Shown: piece by piece, positions 1-9,127 of the stretch
Layout: each line of letters begins with the position of its first letter
Position numbering within the stretch: position 1 is the stretch's first letter
Assembly: GCA_021825925.1 (NCBI GenBank)
Contig: JAKAFP010000005.1
Coordinates: 248,001-312,000, forward strand
DNA length: 64,000 nucleotides
Direction: 5' to 3'
Origin: Chloroflexota bacterium
GTDB taxonomy: Bacteria > Chloroflexota > Anaerolineae > Anaerolineales > Anaerolineaceae
Made by a program: the position numbers and the translations under genes
The notes under the pieces: model-generated
Database searches by the model: none
What the model was told of the DNA's origin: nothing
The model's input: only the letters and a program-made list of their open reading frames with translations

Positions 1-46
1 TGACTGAGTAATCTTTAACGTTTGATTTAATATCGATCACATGCAT
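1..46 (-). CDS. 5' end of a gene leaving the window at the left edge, possibly AroB-like
   Basis: An ATG at 46 on the minus strand opens a frame that stays open to the window edge. Its first 15 residues are MHVIDIKSNVKDYSV. A strong ribosome binding site, GGAGGG, lies at 57-52, five bases before the ATG. The start overlaps the end of the upstream SDR gene by 10 bases, as in a translationally coupled operon. The short beta-strand-like opening with a Lys-x-Tyr-x-Val pattern resembles the N-terminus of 3-dehydroquinate synthase/sugar-phosphate cyclases, but 15 residues cannot prove a family. What is seen is only a well-initiated continuing frame; AroB-like is a guess. Confidence 0.5.
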   Translation of the reverse strand, partial: MHVIDIKSNVKDYSV

Positions 47-705
47 GAAAACCCTCCATCTAAAACCAAACATTGACCAGTAATATAGGAGTTTAAGTCA
101 GAACATAAGAATCCAACATAATTGGCCACTTCCTCCGGCTCCGCAAGACGGCCAAGAGGAATTTTGTTGATAATCGTCTCAATATCTTTTGGGGAATTAT
201 TCAATTTCGTTAAATCGGTATTTACAAATCCTGGTGCAACTGCATTGACCAAAATGTTGTATTGAGCAACTTCTACGGCGAGTGCTCTTGTAAATCCGTT
301 CAAACCATTCTTACTTACAGAATAAGTTATACGACCGGGCTTTGACACCAAGCTCCAGATTGAACTAATATTAACAATTCTTCCATATCTCTGGTTAATC
401 ATTCCTTGAATAAGGGCACGAGTAATTCTCATGGGCGCTATGAGGTTTATCTGCAAGGTATTTGCGAAATCATTCTCAGAAATATTTTGAAAGGAAGCTA
501 TTGGGTTGATTCCTGCATTATTTACTAAAATATCCACTGTCATCGATAGGGATTCGATATACTTATCTATTGACTCGTTGGATTCTAAGTCCATCTCGGC
601 GTGAGTAGGTATAATAACTTCAACCCCATTAACTCTTAATTGGTCGGCAATTGCTTTGCCAATACCCCGGGATGCTCCGGTAACAAGAGCAACCCTCTTT
701 TTCAC
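37..705 (-). CDS. Short-chain dehydrogenase/reductase (FabG-like)
   Basis: A classical SDR of 222 residues, near the short end for the family. It has the cofactor glycine motif TGASRGIG at residues 9-16, NNAG at 62-65, a catalytic Ser around 115 and the YSVSK Tyr/Lys pair at 128-132. The C-terminal GRLAEPEEVA and LDGGF segments are typical of FabG-like NAD(P)-dependent ketone/alcohol oxidoreductases. It starts with GTG at 705, preceded by GGAGG, and the GTGA overlaps the stop of the aldolase gene by 4 bases. It sits last but one in the visible glycan operon, so its substrate is probably a sugar or polyol intermediate made by the neighbouring ThDP enzyme and aldolase rather than a fatty acid. 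The substrate is not readable from sequence. Confidence 0.85.
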   Translation of the reverse strand: MKKRVALVTGASRGIGKAIADQLRVNGVEVIIPTHAEMDLESNESIDKYIESLSMTVDILVNNAGINPIASFQNISENDFANTLQINLIAPMRITRALIQGMINQRYGRIVNISSIWSLVSKPGRITYSVSKNGLNGFTRALAVEVAQYNILVNAVAPGFVNTDLTKLNNSPKDIETIINKIPLGRLAEPEEVANYVGFLCSDLNSYITGQCLVLDGGFSCM

Positions 706-1517
706 TCTAACAATCCTCCAGCTTTTTCGATCAGGGTCTTGTATCGTGCTTCAAGCATGATCAGCCTTTGATTGTCCTCCATTGAAATTCCATTGTAAAA
801 ATCGCGTTTATTTCGAAGCCATAATAATTCAAAACCAACAGCTTTTAATATTCCTTTTTCTGGTTCTTTTTCAAGCGCACCTGGACATTGAAAAATTACT
901 TTTCGAGTCTCATACCTATCCAACGTACCCATTGGAAGTTCTCTCAAAAATGGCAAAGATTGAGCCGAAACCCCACCACCTACCGCATTTTTCAAACCTT
1001 TCTGGTGAGATTTTTCAAATAAACTTTGGGTTATTTCGAATACCTTGCGACTATTAATTTCCTCGCGACTCATGCCTAATGAGCCGGTCAAATCAACTCT
1101 CCCCATCACAATGCCATCCAAGCCATCAATTTCTTTTAATGCCAGCATTTCCTCAAAATTCATGCAACCAGTAATTGTTTCAATGTTTGCTGCAAATTTT
1201 ATGTCTTTTCTTTCATCGTCAGGAAAAGCTAATTTTGAAGCCAAAAGAAATTTTTTTAGAGCAAAAGCAGATTCGATCATCGGGGCGACAATACGTTCGA
1301 CGCCAATGGTTCTACATTCATACATATCTCGGATGGCTTCACATCCACCGATTTTTATCGTTAGACCTAAACCTGCTCGCATAACAACTTCTTTTAATCG
1401 AAGCGCTTCTTCGATACGAGTTCCTTCTGCTTCAAATTCAGCTTTGATACCGGTTACACCATGGTTTTCACGTAAATCAGATAAAGCCTCAACCATTTTG
1501 TGTTCAAGTGTATTCAC
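702..1517 (-). CDS. HpcH/HpaI-type aldolase (citrate-lyase-beta-like TIM barrel)
   Basis: A 271-residue protein resembling the HpcH/HpaI/citrate-lyase-beta superfamily, which cleaves or forms C-C bonds through a metal-bound pyruvate-type enolate. Visible signatures are the conserved segment around VERIVAPMIES (substrate/metal loop), NIET, and DGIVMGRVDLTGSLG near residues 135-150, which matches the family's G(R)xDL active-site loop. The start is GTG at 1517, supported by AGGAG seven bases upstream. It is placed between a ThDP-dependent enzyme and an SDR, with 4-base overlap to the latter, so all three probably work on the same intermediate. Members of this kind occur in surface-polysaccharide loci. 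The actual donor and acceptor are unknown. Confidence 0.75.
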   Translation of the reverse strand: MNTLEHKMVEALSDLRENHGVTGIKAEFEAEGTRIEEALRLKEVVMRAGLGLTIKIGGCEAIRDMYECRTIGVERIVAPMIESAFALKKFLLASKLAFPDDERKDIKFAANIETITGCMNFEEMLALKEIDGLDGIVMGRVDLTGSLGMSREEINSRKVFEITQSLFEKSHQKGLKNAVGGGVSAQSLPFLRELPMGTLDRYETRKVIFQCPGALEKEPEKGILKAVGFELLWLRNKRDFYNGISMEDNQRLIMLEARYKTLIEKAGGLLE

Positions 1518-1543
1518 AATTATCTCCTCTCTTGGTTATAACT

Positions 1544-3343
1544 TCATGACTGCCAGCGAGAAATGATCATATTTGATAAGAATTCGTCCTCGTCCAAAAA
1601 AGGATACATATCTTCAAGTGGACTGGAAACCATTCTTCCATCAGGTAATCTTTTCGAACTTATACGAGGACTAAATTGCTGATTTGGATCCATTTTTACG
1701 ACACAAAGAACTGGGCCATTATATTCCAAGACTTTTAAAATATTCTTTCGAATATTACGTAAAGAGGAAATGGCAAGCGTTTTTATACCATAAGCCCGGG
1801 CGATGCTAGCAAAATCGGGGATACCCACACCACTATTTGGGCTTTCTCCAACCAAATTACCATTAAAGAAATTGTTTTGCGTTGTTCGAATGGATAAGTA
1901 ACCACCATTATCGAAAATAAAAATTTTTAAAGGTAAATTATGATATTTTACGGTTGCGAGTTCTTGAATATTAAGTTGGATGCTTCCATCCCCTTCAAAG
2001 CAAATCACTCGTTTACCATTGTTAGAGAAACAAGCCCCAACTGCAGCAGGAAAACCATATCCCATCGCTGCACAACCTGAATTGACAATGTGACGCTGTC
2101 CACGTTTGATTTTCATTGATTGAATGGGAATAACACATGAAGCACCATTAGAGCTGACAATCACATCATCGGAACGCAGATTCTCTGATACTATCTCGCA
2201 AAAAACATATGGCGAGAGATAATCCTTGGTTTTATAATATTCAGGAAGAACTACGGGATATCTATTATTACGCTCCTTACACCATTTCAACCAATCCTTT
2301 TTTTCTGAGATTGGTTTAACATTTACAGCTTCCGATAATTTTGTGATGAACTCGTTTGCATCAGCATTAATCGGTAAATCAATTTTCAAAGTAGGCTTTA
2401 TCAATTCATTCTTATCTATATCAACAGATATTTTATAAGCCGCCCTGGCAACAGCTGCATATGTATATCCAATTTGTCGTACATTCAAACGGCAACCAAT
2501 GCTTAGAATAAGATCGGCATTTTGGAAAATAAAATTGGCGCCCCGTTGACCAACAGTGCTAGGTCTGCCTGCATAAAGACGATGATCTGAAGGGAAAAGA
2601 TCTATTGCATCCCAAGCAACTTGTACGGGTATATTTAACTTTTCAGCCAATGAGAAAAATTTATCCGCTGCACCTGAAAGACGGATCCCAGCTCCAGCCA
2701 AAATTACTGGACGTTCTGCTTGGGAGATTTTTTCCAGAACAATTTGGATCTGATTTTCCCAATCTTTTGAAACCAAATCCTCAATGTGTTGGAAATGCTC
2801 AAGTTTAGTTTCTTCAATTTGACTAGACTGGACATTCAATGGAATATCGAGCCAAACAGGTCCAGGTCGTCCAGATGTAGCGAGATAAATTGCTTTTTCT
2901 AGATGGAATTGAATTGATTGAGGATCAGTCACCATCGCTGCATACTTTGTAATTGGTTTCACTAGGTCAATAATATTCGCTTCCTGATCACCAAGCTGGC
3001 GAAGAGGTAAATCTGTTGACATGACCGTTGTGTCATAGCGGACTTGGCCTGAAATATATAACACCGGAATAGAATCTAACCATTGTCCCAAAACTCCAGT
3101 TATGGCGTTAGTCCCACCCGGTCCGGTTGTAACACAAACTACTGCAAGCCCATTTTTTACCCTGGCATATCCTTCTGCAGCAATTGCACAAGCCTGTTCA
3201 TGATGATTACAAATGTATTCTATCCTCGGTTCTTTTCCTATGGCATCATCCAGAAACATAGCACCACCACCGGTGATCATGAATACATGATGGACGCCAT
3301 AATCCGCAATTGTTTTAGCTATGTAATCAGCAACTCGAATCAT
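1544..3343 (-). CDS. ThDP-dependent enzyme, acetolactate-synthase-like, of a glycan locus
   Basis: A full-length (599 aa) three-domain thiamine-diphosphate enzyme. The N-terminal Pyr domain carries the activating glutamate in CNHHEQA (Glu49). A central Rossmann-like domain follows, and the C-terminal PP domain holds the Mg/ThDP motif starting GDGSIQ and ending near FDNGGY. The tail PRISSKRLPDGRMVSSPLEDM is characteristic of a subgroup I associate with polysaccharide clusters rather than valine/isoleucine synthesis, and no regulatory small subunit is nearby. Expected chemistry is decarboxylation of a 2-keto acid such as pyruvate and transfer of the C2 unit. In a CDP-3,6-dideoxyhexose locus one candidate role is YerE-like acetyl transfer to C4 of a 4-keto sugar to give a branched (yersiniose-type) sugar. 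The alternative is a separate module with the adjacent aldolase and SDR. RBS AGGA lies six bases before ATG 3343. Confidence 0.85.
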   Translation of the reverse strand: MIRVADYIAKTIADYGVHHVFMITGGGAMFLDDAIGKEPRIEYICNHHEQACAIAAEGYARVKNGLAVVCVTTGPGGTNAITGVLGQWLDSIPVLYISGQVRYDTTVMSTDLPLRQLGDQEANIIDLVKPITKYAAMVTDPQSIQFHLEKAIYLATSGRPGPVWLDIPLNVQSSQIEETKLEHFQHIEDLVSKDWENQIQIVLEKISQAERPVILAGAGIRLSGAADKFFSLAEKLNIPVQVAWDAIDLFPSDHRLYAGRPSTVGQRGANFIFQNADLILSIGCRLNVRQIGYTYAAVARAAYKISVDIDKNELIKPTLKIDLPINADANEFITKLSEAVNVKPISEKKDWLKWCKERNNRYPVVLPEYYKTKDYLSPYVFCEIVSENLRSDDVIVSSNGASCVIPIQSMKIKRGQRHIVNSGCAAMGYGFPAAVGACFSNNGKRVICFEGDGSIQLNIQELATVKYHNLPLKIFIFDNGGYLSIRTTQNNFFNGNLVGESPNSGVGIPDFASIARAYGIKTLAISSLRNIRKNILKVLEYNGPVLCVVKMDPNQQFSPRISSKRLPDGRMVSSPLEDMYPFLDEDEFLSNMIISRWQS

Positions 3344-3410
3344 TTAATATCCTAATTATGAGATAAGTCAATTATAAATCTATCTTTATGGTAGTTCGTT
3401 ATTTCCCTAT

Positions 3411-5135
3411 TTAAACTGTCACCTGATAATTATCTTTGGATTTTTGTTTTTGTGCAACCAAACCAGAAATGATTATAGAAACAACCATTAACAATAATAC
3501 AATAATGTTAATTGGAACTGCTAAACTAATATCATGGTGAACTTTTGCGTCTGAAAAAACATTTTGCAAAAAATAATAATTTTTAGGTATTAATATAATT
3601 CCAAATAAAAATATAAATAGTAAATCTAAACGTGTTTTATCTTTAGCATTGATGAATATAAATAATGGGAGATACATATGGAGAAGCTTGTAATCTGCCG
3701 AAAGTGTCGGTAAAACCAACATACATACTGTAAGCAGAGCAAGATTTTTCCAAAGTGTATTTTCAATCCAGATGACGTAGTAAACAATTAGCAAAGTTGC
3801 CATAGATACAAAAACTAAATAAATCAAAATGAACTTTTGAGATAAAATTTCTGATACAGGAATTTGCAGCTGATGAAAAACAACCTTAATTAAGGTAAGA
3901 AGTGAAACACCTCTTTGAACATATGTTCCTTCATCTAATGAAGTAAAAGAAATAAACAACCAATTATTATTTATGTTGGAAAAATTCCATAAGTATTTTA
4001 AATTTGTGATAAACCCACCTTCAAACATAGCAAGACTAAATAGCGTTAATCCGATCATTACAAACATTGAAATAATAACTTCTTTGAACTTCTTGTCTTT
4101 TAAGAATAGAATAACAAATATTAATGGGTAAATCTTTAACGCAGCTGCAAAACCTAGAATAATTGCTGCAGACCAATACCTCTGTTTTTGGTAAAGGAAA
4201 ACAAAAATGAGTAAAAATACAAAAACGAATATTTCAAAATTGCCACGATCAATAGCAAAAAAAAATGGATAAGATAGTGTAGTAATAGCAAAACAAAGTA
4301 GTAAACTGATCAACTTGTTTTCAATTCGTAGAAAATGGTAACTAATAATAAAATATACAATGATAAATGATAAAAAATAAACGACAATTGAAACCTCAAG
4401 TTTAATGAAAGAGAAAAATGAACCTAGAACTAGGAGGAAAGGATATTGTCCACTAATAAATTTCCCATAGGGATTCATACCTTGAGTTTCATCTAAAACA
4501 GTGTAAAAATCACTAAAACGGTAGTATGGGTCAAACAAGAAAGAGTTATACGGATAAGGTTTTCCTTGATAATATCCCCGGTAAAAATTTATTGCTAAAC
4601 AAATCAAAAAGGCACTTGCCATGAATATTGCAAGAATAATTAATTTGTTCTCTCTAGTTAATTTATTAGAGCTAATACATATCCACGTCTTACCTCCAAT
4701 TTTCCCTTGTGTATTAATCAACTGACCAATAATTGTCTCTAATGACAAACAAAATAATAAAATCATTAAAGGAAATAGGTCCAAACTAAGGGTATTATGT
4801 TGTCTAAAAAGCCTTGCAAAAGATGCAGTCGTAAGAATTACTAGAGTAAAAAGAAGAATACATGAAAAAATGTAAACTATTTTTGAAGACAAGTACCAAT
4901 TAATCAATAAATTTACTGTTTTAGTTTTTTGAAACAATAGAAATGATAGAGAAATAACTAATAAAGAAATTACAGCTAATAATAGAAATTTTCTTTCATT
5001 AGAGCAATGCCAACTGCTAATCTCGTTAGATAAATAAAAGCTCAGAATAACAAAAATGAAGGTTACTCCACAGATAATCACTGAGATAAGTGAGTATAAA
5101 AAACTAGCAGATTTCTGAATATTTCGTCTTTTCAA
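3411..5135 (-). CDS. Polytopic membrane glycosyltransferase, GT-C fold (GT87/DUF2029-like)
   Basis: A 574-residue protein made almost entirely of hydrophobic segments (about 12). A soluble loop around residue 215-225 holds YRFSDFY, the place where GT-C enzymes keep their catalytic Asp. A later membrane block reads AIDRGNFE followed by ALKIYPL, matching the conserved R-x-N and K-x-x-P positions of the GT87/DUF2029 polyprenyl-phosphate-mannosyltransferase-like family. It probably transfers a sugar from a lipid-linked donor outside the membrane. It starts with TTG at 5135, with GGAGG eight bases upstream. It is a diverged tandem paralogue of the next upstream gene. A Wzy-like polymerase is an alternative. 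The DNA is extremely AT-rich: 16 G+C in the 60 bases at 3481. Confidence 0.7.
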   Translation of the reverse strand: MKRRNIQKSASFLYSLISVIICGVTFIFVILSFYLSNEISSWHCSNERKFLLLAVISLLVISLSFLLFQKTKTVNLLINWYLSSKIVYIFSCILLFTLVILTTASFARLFRQHNTLSLDLFPLMILLFCLSLETIIGQLINTQGKIGGKTWICISSNKLTRENKLIILAIFMASAFLICLAINFYRGYYQGKPYPYNSFLFDPYYRFSDFYTVLDETQGMNPYGKFISGQYPFLLVLGSFFSFIKLEVSIVVYFLSFIIVYFIISYHFLRIENKLISLLLCFAITTLSYPFFFAIDRGNFEIFVFVFLLIFVFLYQKQRYWSAAIILGFAAALKIYPLIFVILFLKDKKFKEVIISMFVMIGLTLFSLAMFEGGFITNLKYLWNFSNINNNWLFISFTSLDEGTYVQRGVSLLTLIKVVFHQLQIPVSEILSQKFILIYLVFVSMATLLIVYYVIWIENTLWKNLALLTVCMLVLPTLSADYKLLHMYLPLFIFINAKDKTRLDLLFIFLFGIILIPKNYYFLQNVFSDAKVHHDISLAVPINIIVLLLMVVSIIISGLVAQKQKSKDNYQVTV

Positions 5136-5265
5136 CTACCCACCTCCCAAAAAACTAAATCAATAAATTTATTCACTTTCAATACATTGATTAGATAAAC
5201 TGATCTTGTGAATCAACTAATTCTAAAAAAGAATACTATTAGTAAAATAAGTCAACATCGGTATT

Positions 5266-6954
5266 TTATGTGTTTTGTTCCATACAATCAAAAGTTTTTT
5301 TACCAACAAATGGTCTATTACTAATCGCAGTTATTAAGATAAGAATAATTATTATTGGGTTAATAAGCATACCAATATTTTGATCTATGTTCAGAGTAAA
5401 ATAGTTTTTTGGTATGAGTAATAAACCAAAAAGAATCGTTAAATGGTAATCATGTATATTTTTATCCTTTGAAGATAAAAACAGAAGTAAAGGTGGAAAA
5501 AAATAAATTAAGCGATAATCACCTGATGCAAATGGCAACAAAATCATCAAACAAGTAAGAATTAGTAATTTTTTCCAAAGAGGTTGACGATTTTTCAAGA
5601 GGTAAATTGAAAATCCTATAATAATTATTATAGAAAAAATTGTATAGGATAGTTTAAAAATAGAATTTGAAAATGCTGATTTTTCAATATTAAACAGTTG
5701 AGAAAAACCAGCAACTAATATATTAAGAAAATTATAGAGGTCCGAGCTAAAATGAGCTATTGATCCACTCATAATCATTTTTCCAGCCGAAGTAAAATCT
5801 GTAATAAATTTTTGAATCTCAATTATCAACCCATCTTTAAAAAGACTCAAACTTAAAATAGTTAATAATAAGACATTAAATAGAAGTATTGCAGCAGCTT
5901 TATACTCTTTATCAATTACATATAAAAGAATAAGTAAACCTGCAAAGGGTTTAATCGCGATTGCAATTCCCAAAAATACTGTACTAAATACAATTTTTCT
6001 CTTTTGATAAAAAAGTACAAACAAGAACAACATTATGCAAATAATTAAATCGAAATTTGCTCGGTCTATTGCAAATATTATTGGGTAGGATAGAAATGTT
6101 AAAACAAACAAAGAAAGATAATCTCTTAAGTCTATTCTTCTTTTGTCACCAAACAAAAATAATCTCATGATATGTAAAAAAGAAAAAAAGAAAGTGAGAA
6201 CAAATACTATCAACGAAATAGTCCAAGGTTTAATTAACGAAAATAGAAACGCTACAAGGTAACCAAAGGGAAGATATCCACCCTTATAAGTGATCTTATC
6301 TGGTCGAAATGGATTTAGATCTGAAGATCCTTTAACAGGGTTAAGAAAATCATTAAATCTATCATCTGGCTGGAAAAGAAATGTATTTTGCGGATAGGGT
6401 TTTAAAAGATACACTCCTTGAAAATAATGATATATAACAGCAATTGAAAATCCAACCAGTATCATTAGTACAATTAGGTTGATTTTTTTTTCAGGAGAGA
6501 TCATAGGGATTGATGATGAAAAACAATCCCCATTTCCAGAATAAATTGAGTGACAAATGACTGTCAATAAAGTGAGAAGAAAAACAAAAATAATTATCGG
6601 TAATATACGCTCAAAGTAAAAGGAAGGAATCGCGAATAAATTTATGGAGTTATTGATTAATAGAATTAAAGAAAGAATCAAAAAGTATAAAGTCGCAAAA
6701 TAAATCCATTTTGAAATCAATAACTTACTAAATATTAAAATAATTAAATCTTTTTTAATAAATAATAGGCCTAGTGAAAAAACTATCAAACATATTCCTA
6801 CAGCTAAAATTGCAACAAATCGAAAGGCGGAATAATGACCCAAAAAACGGGTTGATGAGAGTGATGATGTAAATACTAACCAACATAGAATGATAAAAGC
6901 TAAGCAAATTCCCATGATAAGGTATAGCTTTACAATCTTATTCTTAGAATTCAC
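5266..6954 (-). CDS. Polytopic membrane glycosyltransferase, GT-C fold (GT87/DUF2029-like), paralogue
   Basis: A 562-residue membrane protein with the same layout as its downstream neighbour. It has an N-terminal membrane bundle, a loop with DDRFNDFLNPV carrying the candidate catalytic Asp, AIDRANFDL in the middle and AIKPFAGLLILLYVIDKE in the GT87 Lys-x-x-Pro region. The shared order and the matching DYRLIYFFPPLLLFL/DYKLLHMYLPLFIF segments near the C-termini show the two genes arose by duplication and diverged strongly. It starts with GTG at 6954, with AGGAG seven bases upstream. It is likely to add a residue to, or polymerise, the lipid-linked glycan made by this cluster. Specificity is unknown. 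Confidence 0.7.
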   Translation of the reverse strand: MNSKNKIVKLYLIMGICLAFIILCWLVFTSSLSSTRFLGHYSAFRFVAILAVGICLIVFSLGLLFIKKDLIILIFSKLLISKWIYFATLYFLILSLILLINNSINLFAIPSFYFERILPIIIFVFLLTLLTVICHSIYSGNGDCFSSSIPMISPEKKINLIVLMILVGFSIAVIYHYFQGVYLLKPYPQNTFLFQPDDRFNDFLNPVKGSSDLNPFRPDKITYKGGYLPFGYLVAFLFSLIKPWTISLIVFVLTFFFSFLHIMRLFLFGDKRRIDLRDYLSLFVLTFLSYPIIFAIDRANFDLIICIMLFLFVLFYQKRKIVFSTVFLGIAIAIKPFAGLLILLYVIDKEYKAAAILLFNVLLLTILSLSLFKDGLIIEIQKFITDFTSAGKMIMSGSIAHFSSDLYNFLNILVAGFSQLFNIEKSAFSNSIFKLSYTIFSIIIIIGFSIYLLKNRQPLWKKLLILTCLMILLPFASGDYRLIYFFPPLLLFLSSKDKNIHDYHLTILFGLLLIPKNYFTLNIDQNIGMLINPIIIILILITAISNRPFVGKKTFDCMEQNT

Positions 6955-7124
6955 AATTTACTCCTCTCTATTCATAACAAAAAACCAAGAACGAGTTCAA
7001 ATTTCAAATAAATAAACTGTGGTATGCAATAACATAAACGTGTTGTCATAAACCACGTTTGGAACATCAGAACCTATCTATTCGCTTAACCTATTTTTAT
7101 TCAATTCTGTTACGCGCAAGTGGG

Positions 7125-7973
7125 CTATTTACTAAACAAAACTAGAATCTTTGAAAGTCGATAAAATAATCTACGTAGAACCTCGAGTAATTGACAATTA
7201 ATTGTACCAATTCTAATATCAAAACTTGTTAGCTGGTATTTGTTCATATCTAGAGAGTTGATAAATCGTGAAAAATCATAGCCATGTGAATGACGAGTAT
7301 TCACACTCTCGGATTGTCTAGAAACCCTAAAGTCACAAAGACTATCACTAATTACATAAAGATTTCCATATGCCAGCATTTTAACCCATAGATTCAAATC
7401 AATTACATAAGGAAAATCATCAACAAATTGTCCTGATTTGGTAATAATCTCTTTCTTAAATAGAATAGCCCCCGGCTCACCTAATGGATTTGTGCCAGAT
7501 CTTACAATACGCTTTATACTTTTCAAACCTGAAATAACACCTTTTGCACCAGAAAATCTTCGTGATGTTAAGATTCTACCGTCTACATCGATAATATTCC
7601 TGCTACAACAGACAATAACAAGATTTTGATCTTGGAACTCTTGAAAAACTTTGACTTGCTCTTCAACACAATTTTTATGAATAATATCATCTGCGGGTAA
7701 AAGCTTAATATACTCACCCTTTGCTTCTTTCAGTGCCTTGTTCCAATTTGCCATTAATCCAATATTTTCGGGATTTCTAATATAGCGAATTAGATTATTT
7801 TTATAAATAGAAACAATCTCCTCTGTTTTATCAGTCGAGGCGTTATCTAAAATTACAAGTTCAATATTTTGATAACTTTGAGCTAATACTGATTCAATAG
7901 TCTTATTGATAAATAACTCACCGTTGTAAACAGGAATACAAATTGAAACAAGTGGTTTTTGTTGAATACTCAT
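7125..7973 (-). CDS. Family 2 glycosyltransferase
   Basis: A GT-A fold inverting glycosyltransferase. The N-terminus carries VSICIPVYNG and ILDNASTDKTEE, the nucleotide-sugar pocket typical of GT2, and an LLPADD segment (DxD-type metal site) about 100 residues in. I chose the ATG at 7973 (282 aa), with an AGGA about 12 bases upstream, because the GT2 domain begins only nine residues later. An in-frame upstream ATG at 8117 would add 48 residues with no family resemblance and no clear ribosome binding site. It is cytoplasmic and probably adds the cluster's dideoxy sugar, or another sugar, to the lipid-linked repeat unit. Confidence 0.85.
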   Translation of the reverse strand: MSIQQKPLVSICIPVYNGELFINKTIESVLAQSYQNIELVILDNASTDKTEEIVSIYKNNLIRYIRNPENIGLMANWNKALKEAKGEYIKLLPADDIIHKNCVEEQVKVFQEFQDQNLVIVCCSRNIIDVDGRILTSRRFSGAKGVISGLKSIKRIVRSGTNPLGEPGAILFKKEIITKSGQFVDDFPYVIDLNLWVKMLAYGNLYVISDSLCDFRVSRQSESVNTRHSHGYDFSRFINSLDMNKYQLTSFDIRIGTINCQLLEVLRRLFYRLSKILVLFSK

Positions 7974-8228
7974 GTGTAATACATTTCCTAAAGTACAGTT
8001 GGATTTTTGACGACTAGTAGCTTCCGAATGAATTACCAATTTAAAGTAATTATTTTTTATATAATCTATAAATTTTAAATTGTGGTTAATAAATTTACTT
8101 ATTAAATATAATGGCACACAAATCTCATTATGTAAGATGGAATGAGCATACTATTTATGGAACCATTTCCAATAAATTATCATCAATTCAGTTTAGTATT
8201 AATGCTATTGACTTTTTAATTATAAATT

Positions 8229-9122
8229 TTACTTGTCCAAAACTGTACTTATCCCTTTCTGAAGATCAATTTTTGGAGACCAGCCAGGTAATTGTTTACC
8301 AAATTGCCACGGAATCATAACTTCACGTTCGCGATAAGGTTTTCCACCCCAAATAATTTCCAAATGTTTACCACTGATTTCTTGGAATAGATTTACTAAG
8401 TCACGAAGTTTTATAGGATTACCTGACGAAATCGCATACTTTTCATGGGACACAACCTTCTGATCAAATAACCGTTTTGCAGAAATAATAAAAGCACTTA
8501 CCACATCATCCACATGTACAACATCGATAAGCTGATCCCCCACCGACATTTCCAATCGAGTACCGTCACATGTAGATTTCTTCAATAAATTAAATAGCTT
8601 TGGTCTTGGATCACCAAAACCATACGTATCAAATAATTTTAATGTTACTACTTGGATTTTTCCAGATTGCACATAATAGTCAACTATTTTTTCGTATGCA
8701 TGTTTTGTTGCAGCATATAAATTAACTGGGTTGTAATCAGAAGAATTGTAATACTCCCACGAAGTTCCGGTATTTACAAAATATTTCACGCGGTTAACCG
8801 ATAAACCTTCAAGAACTTGTGTTCCAAAAAGAATATTAGATTGGATAAGCCTTAAAATGTCTTCTGATGAATGTTGGGCAATAAATACAGAGGCTAGGTG
8901 AAAAACAAGATCCGGGTTAGAGTTTTTTATTGCAGAAATCACACTTTCTGTTGAATTATCAACAGGAATAGCGTCAATTTTGTGAAGATATTTTTCAACT
9001 TGTGATAATCCAAATTCAGGTAAATAAAGTATGGAAACATGCCATCCTTCATTCAAGCATCCTTGAACTAAATTTGAACCTAAAAATCCAGCTCCCCCTG
9101 TAATCAATACGCGTTTTTCCAA
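8229..9122 (-). CDS. NAD(P)-dependent extended SDR, candidate CDP-4-keto-3,6-dideoxyhexose reductase (AscF/RfbJ-like role)
   Basis: A 297-residue extended SDR with TGGAGFLG at 8-15 and a YAATK catalytic pair at 136-140. Its length matches the 4-keto-reductases that end CDP-3,6-dideoxyhexose pathways (abequose, paratose and ascarylose synthases, about 280-300 aa) rather than 4,6-dehydratases (330-360 aa). It starts with TTG at 9122, with AGGA eight bases upstream, directly after the RmlC-fold gene, where a final reductase would be expected. SDR substrate cannot be read from motifs, so the reductase role rests on length and context. It could instead be an epimerase. Confidence 0.65.
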   Translation of the reverse strand: MEKRVLITGGAGFLGSNLVQGCLNEGWHVSILYLPEFGLSQVEKYLHKIDAIPVDNSTESVISAIKNSNPDLVFHLASVFIAQHSSEDILRLIQSNILFGTQVLEGLSVNRVKYFVNTGTSWEYYNSSDYNPVNLYAATKHAYEKIVDYYVQSGKIQVVTLKLFDTYGFGDPRPKLFNLLKKSTCDGTRLEMSVGDQLIDVVHVDDVVSAFIISAKRLFDQKVVSHEKYAISSGNPIKLRDLVNLFQEISGKHLEIIWGGKPYREREVMIPWQFGKQLPGWSPKIDLQKGISTVLDK

Positions 9123-9127
9123 AATGG

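Noticed and set aside
1045-1566. 173-codon plus-strand frame
   Set aside because: It is antisense to the aldolase gene, serine-rich with no domain pattern.
7974-8117. N-terminal extension of the GT2 glycosyltransferase
   Set aside because: The 48 extra residues lack similarity to the GT2 fold and a ribosome binding site. The ATG at 7973 fits the family start.
8111-8320. 69-codon plus-strand frame between the GT2 and SDR genes
   Set aside because: It overlaps the 3' end of the SDR antisense, has no family features and arises in AT-rich DNA.
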